DNA from: Rheinheimera riviphila
Lineage (GTDB): Bacteria > Pseudomonadota > Gammaproteobacteria > Enterobacterales > Alteromonadaceae
NCBI RefSeq assembly: GCF_004005945.1
Contig: NZ_SACS01000005.1
Coordinates: forward strand, 124,001 to 188,000
Direction: 5' to 3'
DNA length: 64,000 nucleotides
Notes under the pieces: model-generated
Told to the model about the DNA's origin: nothing
Databases searched by the model: none
Seen by the model: the letters and a program-made list of their open reading frames with translations, nothing else
In this document: in pieces, positions 1-9,115 of the stretch
Numbering within the stretch: position 1 is the first letter of the stretch
How the letters are laid out: every line of letters starts with the position of its first letter
Translations under genes and position numbers: made by a program

Positions 1-1
1 A

Positions 2-874
2 ACAGCCTATGCCGAAGAACTGCAACTGCCGGATTATGTCAGGCCGCTGACTCTTGCCGATACGCAGTTGCTGGCACCTAATCAGTTTATTGCGCAGCAG
101 TTGCCGCTTGAGGGCGGTGCCAGCGTCAGTATTGAAGCCGACAAATACCGGTTCAGTGCACCTGAACCGGTGGTGGTTCGCTTAAAAGCGCAGAATATCG
201 AGCTATCGCAAGTGCAGGTGCTCCTCAAGAACGAACTCAGCGGTGAGCTGCTGGTTACAGAAACTCTTTCAGGTAGTCGCGGCGAGTATGTTGCAACGTT
301 GCCAGCCGAAAAACATTGGGATGGCCCGTTGATTGTCGAATTCCAGTTTAGCGGGGCAGGGCAAACCCAGAGTGTGCAGACCGGTATTGAATATAGTCAG
401 CCGGTTGCGATCATCACCGCCGTGAAGCCGCTGTTGGCTCGGGGCAGCGATATGGTGATCCCGGTGCAAATTCAGGTGGAATTGGCCGGCACGTATCGGC
501 TGCGGGCAAACTTAATGACCGCGGACGGTCAGCCTGTGGCGCAGCTGACGGCAAGTGCAGACCTGGCAGAAGGCACACAAACACTGGATTTAAAGGCGCA
601 TAAACTGGTCTTACAAGGCGCGCCACGTGATTCAACAAGCACCAGGCAGGATGCATTTCATTCGGACCCGGCGGATCACTATCTGTTAACGACTTTCCAG
701 TTAGAACGACGTTCGCCATCGCCGTTTGAACCGGCGCGTTATGGTCGTAGCGCGCAACCTGAATTCGCCTTAGGGGATTTTGACCCGGCACAGCTGACCG
801 ATGCTGTAGCCGAGCCAAGCGCTGAGGATCGACAGCGCTTAGAGTTTTTACAAAAAATGGCGGGCAGTGAATAA
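2..874 (+). CDS. Exported or periplasmic protein, C-terminal part (possible DUF4785 family)
   Basis: The reading frame is open from the first bases of the window with no stop or convincing start, so this is the C-terminal ~290 residues of a longer protein. The visible part is rich in beta-strand-like patterns (alternating hydrophobics, short Gly/Pro turns), as in immunoglobulin-like extracytoplasmic domains. It has no membrane helix. Near the end is a conserved-looking stretch (HYLLTTFQLERRSPSPFEPA) followed by an acidic tail. I tentatively associate it with the DUF4785 proteins of marine gammaproteobacteria, from memory and without a search. No enzyme motif is visible. It converges with ntrC, and a hairpin lies between the two stop codons. 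Function unknown. Confidence 0.6.
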   Translation, partial: TAYAEELQLPDYVRPLTLADTQLLAPNQFIAQQLPLEGGASVSIEADKYRFSAPEPVVVRLKAQNIELSQVQVLLKNELSGELLVTETLSGSRGEYVATLPAEKHWDGPLIVEFQFSGAGQTQSVQTGIEYSQPVAIITAVKPLLARGSDMVIPVQIQVELAGTYRLRANLMTADGQPVAQLTASADLAEGTQTLDLKAHKLVLQGAPRDSTSTRQDAFHSDPADHYLLTTFQLERRSPSPFEPARYGRSAQPEFALGDFDPAQLTDAVAEPSAEDRQRLEFLQKMAGSE

Positions 875-895
875 CGGTTTAATGAAGACGTGATG

Positions 896-925
896 TTGGG
901 TTGCGCTATAACTGCGACAACCCAA
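896..925. terminator. Hairpin between the convergent first gene and ntrC
   Basis: TTGGGTTGCGC and GCG-A-CAACCCAA form a stem around a short loop between the two convergent stop codons. The plus-strand side is followed by a weak T-containing stretch (CCTTTATT). It probably ends transcription from one or both sides. The T-tract is poor, so strength is uncertain. Confidence 0.4.
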
Positions 926-929
926 ACCT

Positions 930-2339
930 TTATTCCATATCCAGTTCTTTTAACTTCCGGGTCAGGGTATTTCGTCCCCAGCCTAACCGTTTTGCCGCAT
1001 CCTGTTTATGACCATGGGTAAATTGCAGCGCCTGTTTCAGCACAATGCGCTCAAACTCCGGGCCTGCTTCGGACAAAATATCTTCTTCACCGGCAGTCAG
1101 TTTTTGCTGTACCCAGGCGGCCAGTAAATCTTGCCAGCTGTGATGCTGTTCACCGCCAAGCGGGCTGAACACTTTTGGTGCAGCGGTCAGTTCCGGCGGT
1201 AAATCCGACAGCAATACTTGTTTGCCGCTGGCCATCACCGTTAACCAACGACAGGTATTTTCCAGCTGCCGTACGTTGCCGGGCCAGTCCAGTTGCGCCA
1301 GATACTTTTCAGTATCCAAAGCTAAACTTTTCGCTTCAACATTCAGCTCTTTCGCTGCTTGTTGCAGGAAATGCTGCGCCAGTTTTGGAATATCCTGTTT
1401 GCGATCTTTCAGCGCCGGAATATGAATGCGAATGACGTTTAAGCGGTGGAATAAGTCTTCGCGGAATTTACCTTCCGCTACCAGTTGTTCCAGGTTTTGA
1501 TGCGTCGCTGCGATGATCCGCACATCAACGTTCACACCCTGATGGCCACCAACCCGGTAAAACTGGCCGTCGGCGAGCACGCGCAGCAACCGGGTTTGCA
1601 CATCGAGCGGCATATCGCCAATTTCATCCAGAAATAAAGTGCCGCCATCGGCCTGCTCAAAACGGCCTTTACGCAAATTTGCCGCGCCGGTAAATGCGCC
1701 TTTTTCGTGGCCAAACAGTTCAGATTCAATCAAATCTTTTGGTATTGCCGCCATGTTCAAAGCGATAAACGGCTGTTCAGAACGCGGGCTGTGTTTATGC
1801 AGCGCCTGCGCCACCAGCTCTTTACCGGTACCGCTTTGACCGTTAATCAGCACACTGATACTGGAACGTGATAAACGACCAATGGCGCGAAACACTTCTT
1901 GCATCGCCGGTGCTTCACCAATAATTTCAGTCAGTTGTGACGTGGGTGCTGGCTGCGCTTTGGGCTTTTTCGCCATCGCGTGTTCCAGCGCGCGGCTAAT
2001 TAGGCCAACCGCTTCATTGATATCAAAAGGTTTGGGTAAATACTCAAAAGCGCCGCGTTTAAAGGCGTTCACCGCACTGTCTAAGTCTGAGTGCGCGGTC
2101 ATGATAATCACCGGTAGTTCCGGCGCCAGTTCCTGTAATTTCGATAACAACGCCATGCCATCGGTGCCGGGCATCCTAATATCAGAAACCACTACCGCAG
2201 GTTGGTCGTATTCCAGCCGCTGCAGCATTAAATCGGCGGAGGCGTAACTTTCACAGACAATACCAGCGCGTGATAACGCTTTTTCTAACACCCAGCGGAT
2301 GGAGTTGTCATCATCAATAATCCAGACATCCTGATGCAT
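930..2339 (-). CDS. ntrC: Nitrogen regulation response regulator NtrC (NRI)
   Basis: This is a sigma54-dependent activator of nitrogen assimilation genes, 469 residues, the length of E. coli GlnG. The receiver domain (about 1-120) carries the acidic pocket D9-D11 and the phosphoacceptor D53 (SDIRMPGTDG). The AAA+ domain (about 140-370) has Walker A GQSGTGKE and the sigma54-contacting GAFTGA loop. The C-terminal Fis-type helix-turn-helix ends the protein (AAKRLGWGRNTLTRKLKEL). A 20-codon in-frame upstream extension was rejected. The ATG at 2339 follows AAGGGG at good spacing, gives the family N-terminus (MHQDVWIIDDD), and lies 2 bp after the ntrB stop, so ntrB and ntrC are translationally coupled. 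Confidence 0.97.
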   Translation of the reverse strand: MHQDVWIIDDDNSIRWVLEKALSRAGIVCESYASADLMLQRLEYDQPAVVVSDIRMPGTDGMALLSKLQELAPELPVIIMTAHSDLDSAVNAFKRGAFEYLPKPFDINEAVGLISRALEHAMAKKPKAQPAPTSQLTEIIGEAPAMQEVFRAIGRLSRSSISVLINGQSGTGKELVAQALHKHSPRSEQPFIALNMAAIPKDLIESELFGHEKGAFTGAANLRKGRFEQADGGTLFLDEIGDMPLDVQTRLLRVLADGQFYRVGGHQGVNVDVRIIAATHQNLEQLVAEGKFREDLFHRLNVIRIHIPALKDRKQDIPKLAQHFLQQAAKELNVEAKSLALDTEKYLAQLDWPGNVRQLENTCRWLTVMASGKQVLLSDLPPELTAAPKVFSPLGGEQHHSWQDLLAAWVQQKLTAGEEDILSEAGPEFERIVLKQALQFTHGHKQDAAKRLGWGRNTLTRKLKELDME

Positions 2340-2341
2340 GC

Positions 2342-3412
2342 TTAAGCCCCTTGCGAGTTGATGGGTAAATACAGAGTAAATTCGGTACGGCCGGGCCAAC
2401 TTTCACAGTCAATCCAGCCATCGTGTTGATGGATAAGGGTTTGTGCAATCGATAAACCCAGGCCAGTGCCACCAGGTTTACCGCTGACCATCGGGTAAAA
2501 CAAAGTGTCTTTGATATCCGCCGGAATGCCGGGACCGTTATCAATCACTTTGATGGTTGCTACTAAACGGTGGCGACGACCATGAATGGTGTGCTGATGT
2601 AAAATTCGGCTTTGCAATACAATCTGGCCACCGTTTGGTAACACTTGCTGGGCGTTGCGGACTATATTCAACAGCGACTGTTCAATCAGCTCCGGGTCGA
2701 GTAAAAAGTCCGGAATGCTCGGGTCATAATCCCGCACAAACTGCACGCCGGAAGGGTTATCCATTTGTGCTAGTTGGCTGACCCGTTCGATGATCTGGTG
2801 CATGTTGGACACCAGCCGCTGCGGTGGTTTGTAAGGACCGAGTAACCGGTCGACCAGATTTCGCAGCCGATCGGCCTGGGCGATAATCAGCTGGGTATAT
2901 TCTTTTTGCTCTTCATTCAGCGTTTCTTCCAGCAATTGTGCTGCACCACGCAAGCCACCCAGGGGGTTTTTAATTTCATGCGCCAGACCACGAATAAGTT
3001 CACGCGCCGCCAAATGCTGATGTTGCTGCAGGCTTTCCATACTGATTTTACGTTGCTGGTCGACCTGGCGTAGTTCAATCAATAATGCCGGTAATTCGGT
3101 TTCCAGGGCGCTGGCGGTAATGTCGATCAGAATATGGCGGCCATCCGGCAGCACACAATTGACATCGCTGACGCCAAACCCCTGCTTCGTCGTGAGGGTG
3201 CTGACGAGATGGCTGGCATGTAAATCGCTGAATTGGAACAGAGCTGGAAAGTAATGATTTTGCAGGCGTTTTTCGCCGATGCTTAATAAAGCACAACAGG
3301 CGGTATTAAAATGCTGTACCTGTAGTTGTGCATCCAACACCATGATGGCTGTGGTCAGGTGATTGGCGTAGTCGATGCCGGTTAAATCCAGCGACTTTGG
3401 GGTCTGCGTCAC
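2342..3412 (-). CDS. ntrB: Nitrogen regulation sensor kinase/phosphatase NtrB (NRII)
   Basis: This cytoplasmic histidine kinase phosphorylates and dephosphorylates NtrC in response to PII. It has 356 residues and no membrane segment. A PAS domain occupies about 12-120. The H box with the phosphorylated histidine H145 is GLAHEIKNPLGG, followed by the dimerisation helix. The HATPase domain has an N box (NIVRNAQQVL), G1 (DNGPGI) and G2 (GGTGLGLSIA). It is the first gene of the ntrBC pair and lies downstream of the DUF4124 gene. Two NtrC-like sites lie directly upstream, one of them only 15 bp before the start, which suggests autogenous control. Confidence 0.96.
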   Translation of the reverse strand: MTQTPKSLDLTGIDYANHLTTAIMVLDAQLQVQHFNTACCALLSIGEKRLQNHYFPALFQFSDLHASHLVSTLTTKQGFGVSDVNCVLPDGRHILIDITASALETELPALLIELRQVDQQRKISMESLQQHQHLAARELIRGLAHEIKNPLGGLRGAAQLLEETLNEEQKEYTQLIIAQADRLRNLVDRLLGPYKPPQRLVSNMHQIIERVSQLAQMDNPSGVQFVRDYDPSIPDFLLDPELIEQSLLNIVRNAQQVLPNGGQIVLQSRILHQHTIHGRRHRLVATIKVIDNGPGIPADIKDTLFYPMVSGKPGGTGLGLSIAQTLIHQHDGWIDCESWPGRTEFTLYLPINSQGA

Positions 3413-3426
3413 AGTGTTGATTCCTC

Positions 3427-3443
3427 TGCACCACTTTAGTGCA
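3427..3443. promoter_or_regulatory. NtrC-binding site upstream of ntrB
   Basis: TGCACC-ACTTT-AGTGCA matches the NtrC/NRI dyad consensus TGCACC-N5-GGTGCA at 11 of 12 positions. It ends 15 bp before the ntrB start codon, a position suited to repressing the ntrBC promoter. Confidence 0.75.
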
Positions 3444-3489
3444 TCCTAATCTCCAGTGTAACTGGTGATGGCTGAGAATTCAGCCGCGA

Positions 3490-3506
3490 TGCACTATTTT
3501 GGTGAA
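3490..3506. promoter_or_regulatory. Second NtrC-like site, overlapping the end of the DUF4124 gene
   Basis: TGCACT-ATTTT-GGTGAA matches the NtrC dyad at 10 of 12 positions. It overlaps the stop codon of the DUF4124 gene. Its centre is 63 bp, six helical turns, from the centre of the site at 3427-3443, so the two sites lie on the same DNA face. This supports cooperative binding. Confidence 0.55.
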
Positions 3507-4006
3507 ATAGCCGAAGCTCTATGCAAATAGAAGGTCGTTACCGGACTGGTTGCAATAATCTTGCCGCTTTGATCAAGCAGTTCGAGGGTCAGTTGATGTT
3601 CGCCGCGATCGACGTTGTGGAGGATAAAATTGGCGTTACCGGTCGGGCCGGCCACTTGTTTGCCATCGAGATACAGTTTCACCCGCAGGCCTTGGGCGAA
3701 CATGGGTTTAATTTGGCCAGACACATAGACGGTGCCGCTGTTTTCACGGACAGTGCCTTGTTGTTCAGGTTTGGAGATGGCGACTTCGAATTTAGTACTT
3801 TCCTGCACCACTGACGTTGACACACCAGGTGTCGTAGGAACCATTTGCGTCGCAGTATCTTTCACGGTGACTTGGGTAGCGCCAGGGCTTGGGCTGTCAG
3901 AAAACACCAGATTGTTATTTTTGTCGACGGTGACAAAAACTTTCTTATCGTCTGCTGCTGTTGCAGCAAGGCATGTGAGTAATAACAACCACAGTGCTTT
4001 TTTCAT
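3494..4006 (-). CDS. Exported DUF4124-type protein between glnA and ntrB
   Basis: A 170-residue protein with a cleavable signal peptide (MKKALWLLLLTCLAATAA). The mature N-terminus (KKVFVTVDKNNNLVFSDSP) resembles the DUF4124 pattern in which a short beta-hairpin precedes FSD.P. The rest (about 70-165) looks like a small beta-sandwich with YVSGQIKPMFAQGLRVKLYLDG and repeated HQLTLELLD-type strands. Its place between glnA and ntrB recurs in related gammaproteobacteria as I recall. A terminator separates it from glnA, and ntrB follows after about 80 bp. Its role is unknown, and the context only suggests co-occurrence with nitrogen control. Confidence 0.75.
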   Translation of the reverse strand: MKKALWLLLLTCLAATAADDKKVFVTVDKNNNLVFSDSPSPGATQVTVKDTATQMVPTTPGVSTSVVQESTKFEVAISKPEQQGTVRENSGTVYVSGQIKPMFAQGLRVKLYLDGKQVAGPTGNANFILHNVDRGEHQLTLELLDQSGKIIATSPVTTFYLHRASAISPK

Positions 4007-4086
4007 TGGATACCTATTTTCACAACAATAGCTGTTTGGTAATTATTTGTTTACTCTATCGCGCTTTGTTTGATTTGACCAGAACA

Positions 4087-4112
4087 AAAAGCCCGCAGTT
4101 GCGGGCTTTTTC
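4087..4112. terminator. Rho-independent terminator downstream of glnA
   Basis: AAAAAGCCCGC-AGTT-GCGGGCTTTTT is a perfect GC stem with A and T tracts on either side, so it can work in both directions. It lies between glnA and the DUF4124 gene and should limit glnA read-through into ntrBC. Confidence 0.9.
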
Positions 4113-4187
4113 ACTAAAAAGTTATATGTTTGAAAATCAATTGATTAACGCTGGTTTTAGCAGCCTAATCTGTTCAAACGCTGTTGT

Positions 4188-5597
4188 TTATACGCTGTAA
4201 TACAGATCGTATTCCAGTGGGTGAACAGCCATCGAAACTTTTTTCGCTTCAGCACGTTTCAGTGCGATATAAGCATCGATCATTTCGTCTGACATCACGC
4301 CGCCTTTGGTGAAGATAGCGCGAGATTTGTCCAGGTTGTCCAGTGCTTCATCTAAAGAACCACAGACCTGAGGGATCAACGCTTCTTCTTCTGGTGGCAG
4401 ATCGTACAAGTCTTTATCCATCGCATCGCCTGGGTGGATCTTGTTCTGGATACCATCCAGACCAGCCATCATCTGCGCCACGAATGCCAGATACGGGTTC
4501 GCCGCTGGATCCGGGAAACGCACTTCGATCCGACGTGCTTTTGCACTTGGTACCAGTGGAATACGCACAGAAGCAGAACGGTTACGGGCTGAATAAGCCA
4601 GCATCACCGGCGCTTCATAATGTGGCACCAGACGCTTGTACGAGTTGGTTGACGGGTTGGTGAAAGCGTTGATGGCTTTCGCATGCTTGATGATACCGCC
4701 GATGTAATACAAAGCCAGTTCTGACAGGCCAGCGTACTTGTCGCCGGCAAACAGGTTGACGCCGTCTTTGGCTAACGACTGGTGACAGTGCATACCTGAA
4801 CCGTTGTCACCAACGATTGGTTTTGGCATGAAAGTCGCAGTTTTGCCGTACATGTGCGCCACATTGTGGACCACATATTTCAGGATCTGTGTTTCGTCAG
4901 CTTTTAAGGTTAAAGTGTTGAAACGAGTAGCGATTTCGTTCTGACCTGCAGTCGCAACTTCATGGTGATGCGCTTCAACGGTCTGACCCATTTCTTCCAG
5001 CACCATACACATAGCGCTACGGATATCGTGGTGTTGATCTACTGGTGGTACCGGGAAATAACCACCTTTTACGCCAGGACGGTGGCCTTTGTTGCCGCCT
5101 TCATAGACAGCGTCTGAGTTCCAGGCCGCTTCTTCTGAGTTTAATTTGTAGAATGAACCTGACATGTCAGTTTTGAAACGGACTTCATCAAACATGAACC
5201 ATTCTGGCTCAGGTCCGAATAAGACGGTGTCAGCGATGCCGGTTGATTTTAAGTATTCTTCCGCACGTTTAGCGATAGAACGTGGGCAACGATCGTAACC
5301 TTGCATTGTGCTTGGTTCGATGACATCACAAGTGATATTTAACGTGGTTTCTTCGAAGAATGGATCCAGTTTCATCGACGCTGGTTCAGGCATTAAAATC
5401 ATGTCTGAATCGTTGATGCCTTTCCAGCCAGCGATTGAAGAACCGTCAAACATTTTACCGTTTTCAAAGAAATCTTCATTGATCTGGTTGGCAGGGATAG
5501 TCACATGTTGCTCTTTACCCTTGGTATCAGTAAAACGTAAATCAACAAACTTCACGTCGTTTTCTTTCATAAAGCTCAGAACGTTCGATGCAGACAT
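4188..5597 (-). CDS. glnA: Glutamine synthetase type I
   Basis: Makes glutamine from glutamate, ammonia and ATP as a cytoplasmic dodecamer. At 469 residues it has exactly the E. coli length. Visible family motifs include the beta-grasp N-domain ending in [11 protein letters not shown], the metal and ATP site region ([21 protein letters not shown]), the [11 protein letters not shown] segment with NRSASVRIP, and the adenylylation region LYDLPPEE whose tyrosine is modified by GlnE. This is therefore a GSI-beta enzyme. The start at 5597 follows TCCGGAGGA; an 11-codon upstream extension was rejected. A sigma54-type promoter and NtrC-like sites precede it. Confidence 0.98.
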   Translation of the reverse strand: MSASNVLSFMKENDVKFVDLRFTDTKGKEQHVTIPANQINEDFFENGKMFDGSSIAGWKGINDSDMILMPEPASMKLDPFFEETTLNITCDVIEPSTMQGYDRCPRSIAKRAEEYLKSTGIADTVLFGPEPEWFMFDEVRFKTDMSGSFYKLNSEEAAWNSDAVYEGGNKGHRPGVKGGYFPVPPVDQHHDIRSAMCMVLEEMGQTVEAHHHEVATAGQNEIATRFNTLTLKADETQILKYVVHNVAHMYGKTATFMPKPIVGDNGSGMHCHQSLAKDGVNLFAGDKYAGLSELALYYIGGIIKHAKAINAFTNPSTNSYKRLVPHYEAPVMLAYSARNRSASVRIPLVPSAKARRIEVRFPDPAANPYLAFVAQMMAGLDGIQNKIHPGDAMDKDLYDLPPEEEALIPQVCGSLDEALDNLDKSRAIFTKGGVMSDEMIDAYIALKRAEAKKVSMAVHPLEYDLYYSV

Positions 5598-5675
5598 GCA
5601 ATCCTCCGGATTATTCCTGTTAATACTCAAACTGTACTTGAAGATATCGGTTCAACCGACAAGTTGCGCTTACTA

Positions 5676-5692
5676 AGCTAATAGTATGCCAA
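5676..5692 (-). promoter_or_regulatory. Sigma54 (RpoN) promoter for glnA
   Basis: On the minus strand the sequence reads TTGGCATACTATTAGCT. It carries GG and GC at the exact -24/-12 spacing of the sigma54 consensus TGGCAC-N5-TTGC, with weaker matches at two flanking bases. It lies about 80 bp upstream of the glnA start and downstream of NtrC-like sites, the expected geometry for glnAp2. Confidence 0.7.
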
Positions 5693-5754
5693 TTATATAA
5701 GTTGTTGATTTTAATTGATTCAGCCAACAAACCTTCCACACACCCTCAGTGCCG

Positions 5755-5771
5755 TGCATCAATTTGGTGCG
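5755..5771. promoter_or_regulatory. NtrC-like enhancer site upstream of glnA
   Basis: TGCATC-AATTT-GGTGCG agrees with the NtrC dyad at 10 of 12 positions. It lies about 80 bp upstream of the sigma54 element, a normal distance for an enhancer. Confidence 0.65.
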
Positions 5772-5806
5772 CGAACGCCTTGTTATGGTGCGTTGCAGCC
5801 TACTGT

Positions 5807-5824
5807 TGCACCACTTTGGATGCA
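5807..5824. promoter_or_regulatory. Second NtrC-like site upstream of glnA
   Basis: TGCACC-ACTTT-GGATGCA has one perfect half-site, with the second half displaced by one base. It lies about 52 bp from the site at 5755-5771. Paired sites are usual for NtrC enhancers; this is the weaker of the two. Confidence 0.45.
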
Positions 5825-6104
5825 GCGCTAACCATAGCAAGTTTTTGGGTGATGTTGCGCAGACCGTGCAATTTTTTCACTGGATTGTGTCAGGTGACAG
5901 GTCGCTACGAAAAAAATCGATCAATAGCGTGGAATAAGAGGCAGAAAATAGCGAATTCAGTTGCAGCTGAAAAATGCTGCAAACAGATAAATTTCCCTCC
6001 GACCCACAAAGCAGGTAAAATGCGCGCACGAATTTTTCGGGTACTTGCTGTGATTTGATACATGCGGGTACACATTAACACTTCACTAAGCGAGCACCAC
6101 ATAC
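5825..6104. other. Rest of the glnA-typA divergent spacer
   Basis: The whole glnA-typA spacer is 507 bp. Its glnA-proximal half holds the sigma54 and NtrC-like elements. In the typA-proximal half I see no gene, repeat or strong hairpin. It is AT-rich and must contain the typA promoter, but no -35/-10 pair stands out enough to call. Confidence 0.5.
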
Positions 6105-7925
6105 ATGTCTTATGATCTCAGCAAGTTGCGCAATATAGCCATCATCGCGCACGTTGACCACGGTAAAACTACACTTGTTGACAAATTACTGCAACAATCC
6201 GGCACTTTCGATGCCCGCGCGAAGTTACAAGAACGGATGATGGATTCAAATGCGCAGGAGTCTGAGCGCGGAATTACCATCCTGGCCAAAAACACTTCAG
6301 TTCGCTGGAACGGTTACCACATCAACATCCTGGACACACCAGGCCACGCCGATTTCGGTGGTGAAGTTGAGCGCGTACTGTCAATGGCAGACTCAGTATT
6401 ACTGTTAGTTGACGCTGTTGAAGGCCCAATGCCACAAACACGTTTCGTGACGCAAAAAGCGTTCGCCCACGGTTTAAAACCAATCGTTGTCGTGAACAAA
6501 ATTGACCGTCCAGGCGCACGTCCGGATTGGGTTATTGACCAGGTATTCGACCTGTTTGACAACTTAGGCGCGACTGACGAGCAGTTAGATTTCCCAATCG
6601 TTTACGCATCAGCCATCAACGGCTGGGCGACACTTGATTACAACGAACCAAAAACTGACATCAACGACCTGTTCGCAGCGATTGTGGAGCACGTTGCACC
6701 ACCAAAAGTTGAACTGAACGGCGACACGCAGATCCAGGTTTCTCAGTTAGATTATTCCAGCTACCTTGGCATCATCGGTATCGGCCGCATCAAACGTGGT
6801 TCGTTAAAAGTGAACCAGCAAGTTACTGTATTAGGTGCTGATGGTTCAAAACGTAACGGTAAAGTGGGTCAGGTCTTCAGCTATTTAGGTCTGGAGCGGA
6901 TTGAAACTCAAGAAGCAAACGCTGGTGACATCATTGCATTCACTGGTTTAGGCGAACTGAAAATTTCTGACACTATTTGTGCCACCACCAACCTTGAAGC
7001 CTTACCACCATTACAAGTAGATGAGCCAACAGTGACCATGACCTTCCAGGTCAACACTTCGCCATTTGCTGGTAAAGAAGGTAAGTACGTGACTTCACGT
7101 CAGATTTTAGAGCGTTTAACCAACGAGCTGAAACACAACGTGGCACTGCGTGTTGAAGAAACTGAAGACGGTGACAAGTTCAAAGTGTCTGGCCGTGGTG
7201 AATTGCACTTAGGCGTTTTGATCGAAAACATGCGCCGTGAAGGTTTTGAACTGGCTGTTTCTCGTCCGGAAGTGATCATGAAAGTGGTTGACGGCGCGAA
7301 AATGGAACCCATCGAAAACGTCACCATTGACGTGGAAGAGCAGCACCAGGGCTCGATCATGGAGAAAATGGGCGAGCGTAAAGCTGAAATGACCAACATG
7401 CAGCCAGACGGTAAAGGCCGTATCCGGATGGATTTCCAGATGCCAAGCCGTGGTCTGATTGGTTTCCGTACTGAGTTTATGACGTTAACTTCAGGCACCG
7501 GCCTGATGTACAACAGCTTCGACCACTACGGCCCGTACAAAGGCGGTTCAATCGGTCTGCGGATGAACGGCGTGCTGATTTCTAACGCCATGGGTAAAGC
7601 CGCTGGTTACGCGATTTTCTCTTTGCAGGAACGTGGTCGTATGTTCATCGGTCATGCTGATGAAGTGTATGAAGGTCAGGTTATCGGTATTCACAGCCGT
7701 AGCAACGACTTAACTGTAAACTGCTTAAAAGGCAAACAGTTAACCAACGTCCGTGCATCAGGTACCGATGAAGCGATCAACTTAGTGCCGCCAATCCGCT
7801 ACACGCTGGAACAGGCACTGGAGTTTATCGACGACGACGAACTGGTAGAAGTAACACCACTGTCAATCCGTATTCGTAAACGTCACCTGACAGAAAACGA
7901 CCGTAAACGCGCCAGCCGTAGCTAA
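6105..7925 (+). CDS. typA: Ribosome-associated translational GTPase TypA/BipA
   Basis: A 606-residue member of the EF-G-like GTPases, which bind the ribosome and support growth under cold and other stresses. The G domain shows G1 (AHVDHGKTT), G3 ([11 protein letters not shown]) and G4 ([10 protein letters not shown]). Domain II, EF-G-like domains III and V, and the TypA-specific C-terminal domain ([11 protein letters not shown], ending in basic [15 protein letters not shown]) follow in order. Length matches the family (about 605). It is divergent from glnA, as in E. coli. Confidence 0.98.
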   Translation: MSYDLSKLRNIAIIAHVDHGKTTLVDKLLQQSGTFDARAKLQERMMDSNAQESERGITILAKNTSVRWNGYHINILDTPGHADFGGEVERVLSMADSVLLLVDAVEGPMPQTRFVTQKAFAHGLKPIVVVNKIDRPGARPDWVIDQVFDLFDNLGATDEQLDFPIVYASAINGWATLDYNEPKTDINDLFAAIVEHVAPPKVELNGDTQIQVSQLDYSSYLGIIGIGRIKRGSLKVNQQVTVLGADGSKRNGKVGQVFSYLGLERIETQEANAGDIIAFTGLGELKISDTICATTNLEALPPLQVDEPTVTMTFQVNTSPFAGKEGKYVTSRQILERLTNELKHNVALRVEETEDGDKFKVSGRGELHLGVLIENMRREGFELAVSRPEVIMKVVDGAKMEPIENVTIDVEEQHQGSIMEKMGERKAEMTNMQPDGKGRIRMDFQMPSRGLIGFRTEFMTLTSGTGLMYNSFDHYGPYKGGSIGLRMNGVLISNAMGKAAGYAIFSLQERGRMFIGHADEVYEGQVIGIHSRSNDLTVNCLKGKQLTNVRASGTDEAINLVPPIRYTLEQALEFIDDDELVEVTPLSIRIRKRHLTENDRKRASRS

Positions 7926-7935
7926 TAGCTCAGCG

Positions 7936-7965
7936 ATACCCCGAATCTTCAAGGATGAAGGGTAT
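7936..7965. repeat. Dispersed palindromic repeat, copy 1 (downstream of typA)
   Basis: The unit starts ATACCCCGAATCTTC and ends GATGAAGGGTAT. Its centre folds as CTTCA-AGGA-TGAAG with ATACCC/GGGTAT outer arms. Related copies are at 17964-17989 and 18059-18085 (the two ends of a composite element), 39642-39672 and 40966-40994. Confidence 0.75.
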
Positions 7966-7987
7966 CAGCGATTTCGGAAGTTTAACC

Positions 7988-8012
7988 AAAGGTCAGCAGC
8001 TGCTGGCCTTTT
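7988..8012. terminator. Terminator downstream of typA
   Basis: AAAGGTCAGCAG-CTGCTGGCCTTT forms a long, nearly perfect stem ending in TTTTG. It lies after the repeat copy and before the convergent lipoprotein gene, and probably ends typA transcription. Confidence 0.7.
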
Positions 8013-8050
8013 GCATTTATGGTTCTGATGTCGCAGGCCGTCCGCTTAAA

Positions 8051-9115
8051 TCAACGATAGGGGCACGAATCAAGTGGTTGTTGCTGCTGTTGTAATGCGG
8101 TTAATTGCTCGCTGATCGCCGTGAGTTGAGGTTGTAGTTGCTGCTGCTGTGCAATGGCGGCATGGATCGCGGCGACTGACTGATGGGTGTGTTGCACAAA
8201 CTGCTGACATTGATTGTACAGACGTTGTGGTGCGGCGATGATCTGCTGAACTTCAGCTTGCCAAGCCAGTTTAGGGCCAAAATGTTGCTGCACAAAATCG
8301 TCGGTACATTGCAGAGCATTTTCCAGTTTGACGGCATAACCAACGCCTTTGAGCACGATCCCAAAGAATTGTTCAAACCCCGATTCACTTTGGATCATCT
8401 GATTCGCGATATCGTCGGCATAGCCCGCCAGTGCATCGACGACGGCTTGATCCAGTTGATATTTTTCACCCGCCAATTCGGCGGCCATGGCAGAACAGCC
8501 CGGATTTGATAGCAACCCAGGAATTTGCAGTTGCTGAGCGGCAATACCACAACCTTCGTTTCCTAACAGTAGACTGAAACAGATAGCGCCCCCTTCACTG
8601 CGGCATTCCGGTTCGGATTGACATTTGGTGAACGGCTCCGCCGGTAATACTTGCTGTGGCGGTACCTGGCAGCTGTTTTCGGCGAATGCCGGGTGCTGTG
8701 CTAATGCCTGCATCGTGTTGGTATGAAACTGTCGCGAGTGAAGTTCGGCGTCAATCGCCGCTTGTAGCTCCTGTTCTACCTGCATTCTACGCATCGACAA
8801 ATCGCGGTATTGTGCCACCAGCGACAGCATGAAATACGGTGGTTCGGCCAGTGACTGTTGTTGCTGCAAGCTCTGCACACTAAAACACTGATCGACAACC
8901 AGCTGCGGCGGTAACGCAAAGATCAATTGGTCGCCCGATACGGTGGCCTGGCTAACCAGTTGATCCATCTGATCAACGAGCACATAACTGTCTTGCGGTG
9001 TTCCGGACATAGTAACGCGCACACTTTGGTAATCTTGTTGCAGAGTCAGCGGACGTACAGAGCAACCGCTCAGAATGACGACGGACAACAGCAGTAGCGG
9101 GAATATCCATTTCAT
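8051..9115 (-). CDS. Predicted lipoprotein with cysteine-rich centre, unknown function
   Basis: A 354-residue protein with a lipoprotein signal peptide (hydrophobic segment then lipobox LSGC at about residue 18), so probably membrane-anchored in the envelope. The middle (about 165-235) has many cysteines (TKCQSEPECRSEGGAICFS, then NEGCGI and NPGCS), suggesting disulfides in the periplasm. The C-terminal ~80 residues are Gln-rich and probably coiled coil (QQQQLQPQLTAISEQLTALQ). I do not recognise a family. It is convergent with typA and has no operon partner. Confidence 0.65.
   Translation of the reverse strand: MKWIFPLLLLSVVILSGCSVRPLTLQQDYQSVRVTMSGTPQDSYVLVDQMDQLVSQATVSGDQLIFALPPQLVVDQCFSVQSLQQQQSLAEPPYFMLSLVAQYRDLSMRRMQVEQELQAAIDAELHSRQFHTNTMQALAQHPAFAENSCQVPPQQVLPAEPFTKCQSEPECRSEGGAICFSLLLGNEGCGIAAQQLQIPGLLSNPGCSAMAAELAGEKYQLDQAVVDALAGYADDIANQMIQSESGFEQFFGIVLKGVGYAVKLENALQCTDDFVQQHFGPKLAWQAEVQQIIAAPQRLYNQCQQFVQHTHQSVAAIHAAIAQQQQLQPQLTAISEQLTALQQQQQPLDSCPYR

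Noticed and set aside
2340-2399. 20-codon upstream extension of ntrC
   Set aside because: It overlaps ntrB, and the internal ATG has a good ribosome site and the family N-terminus.
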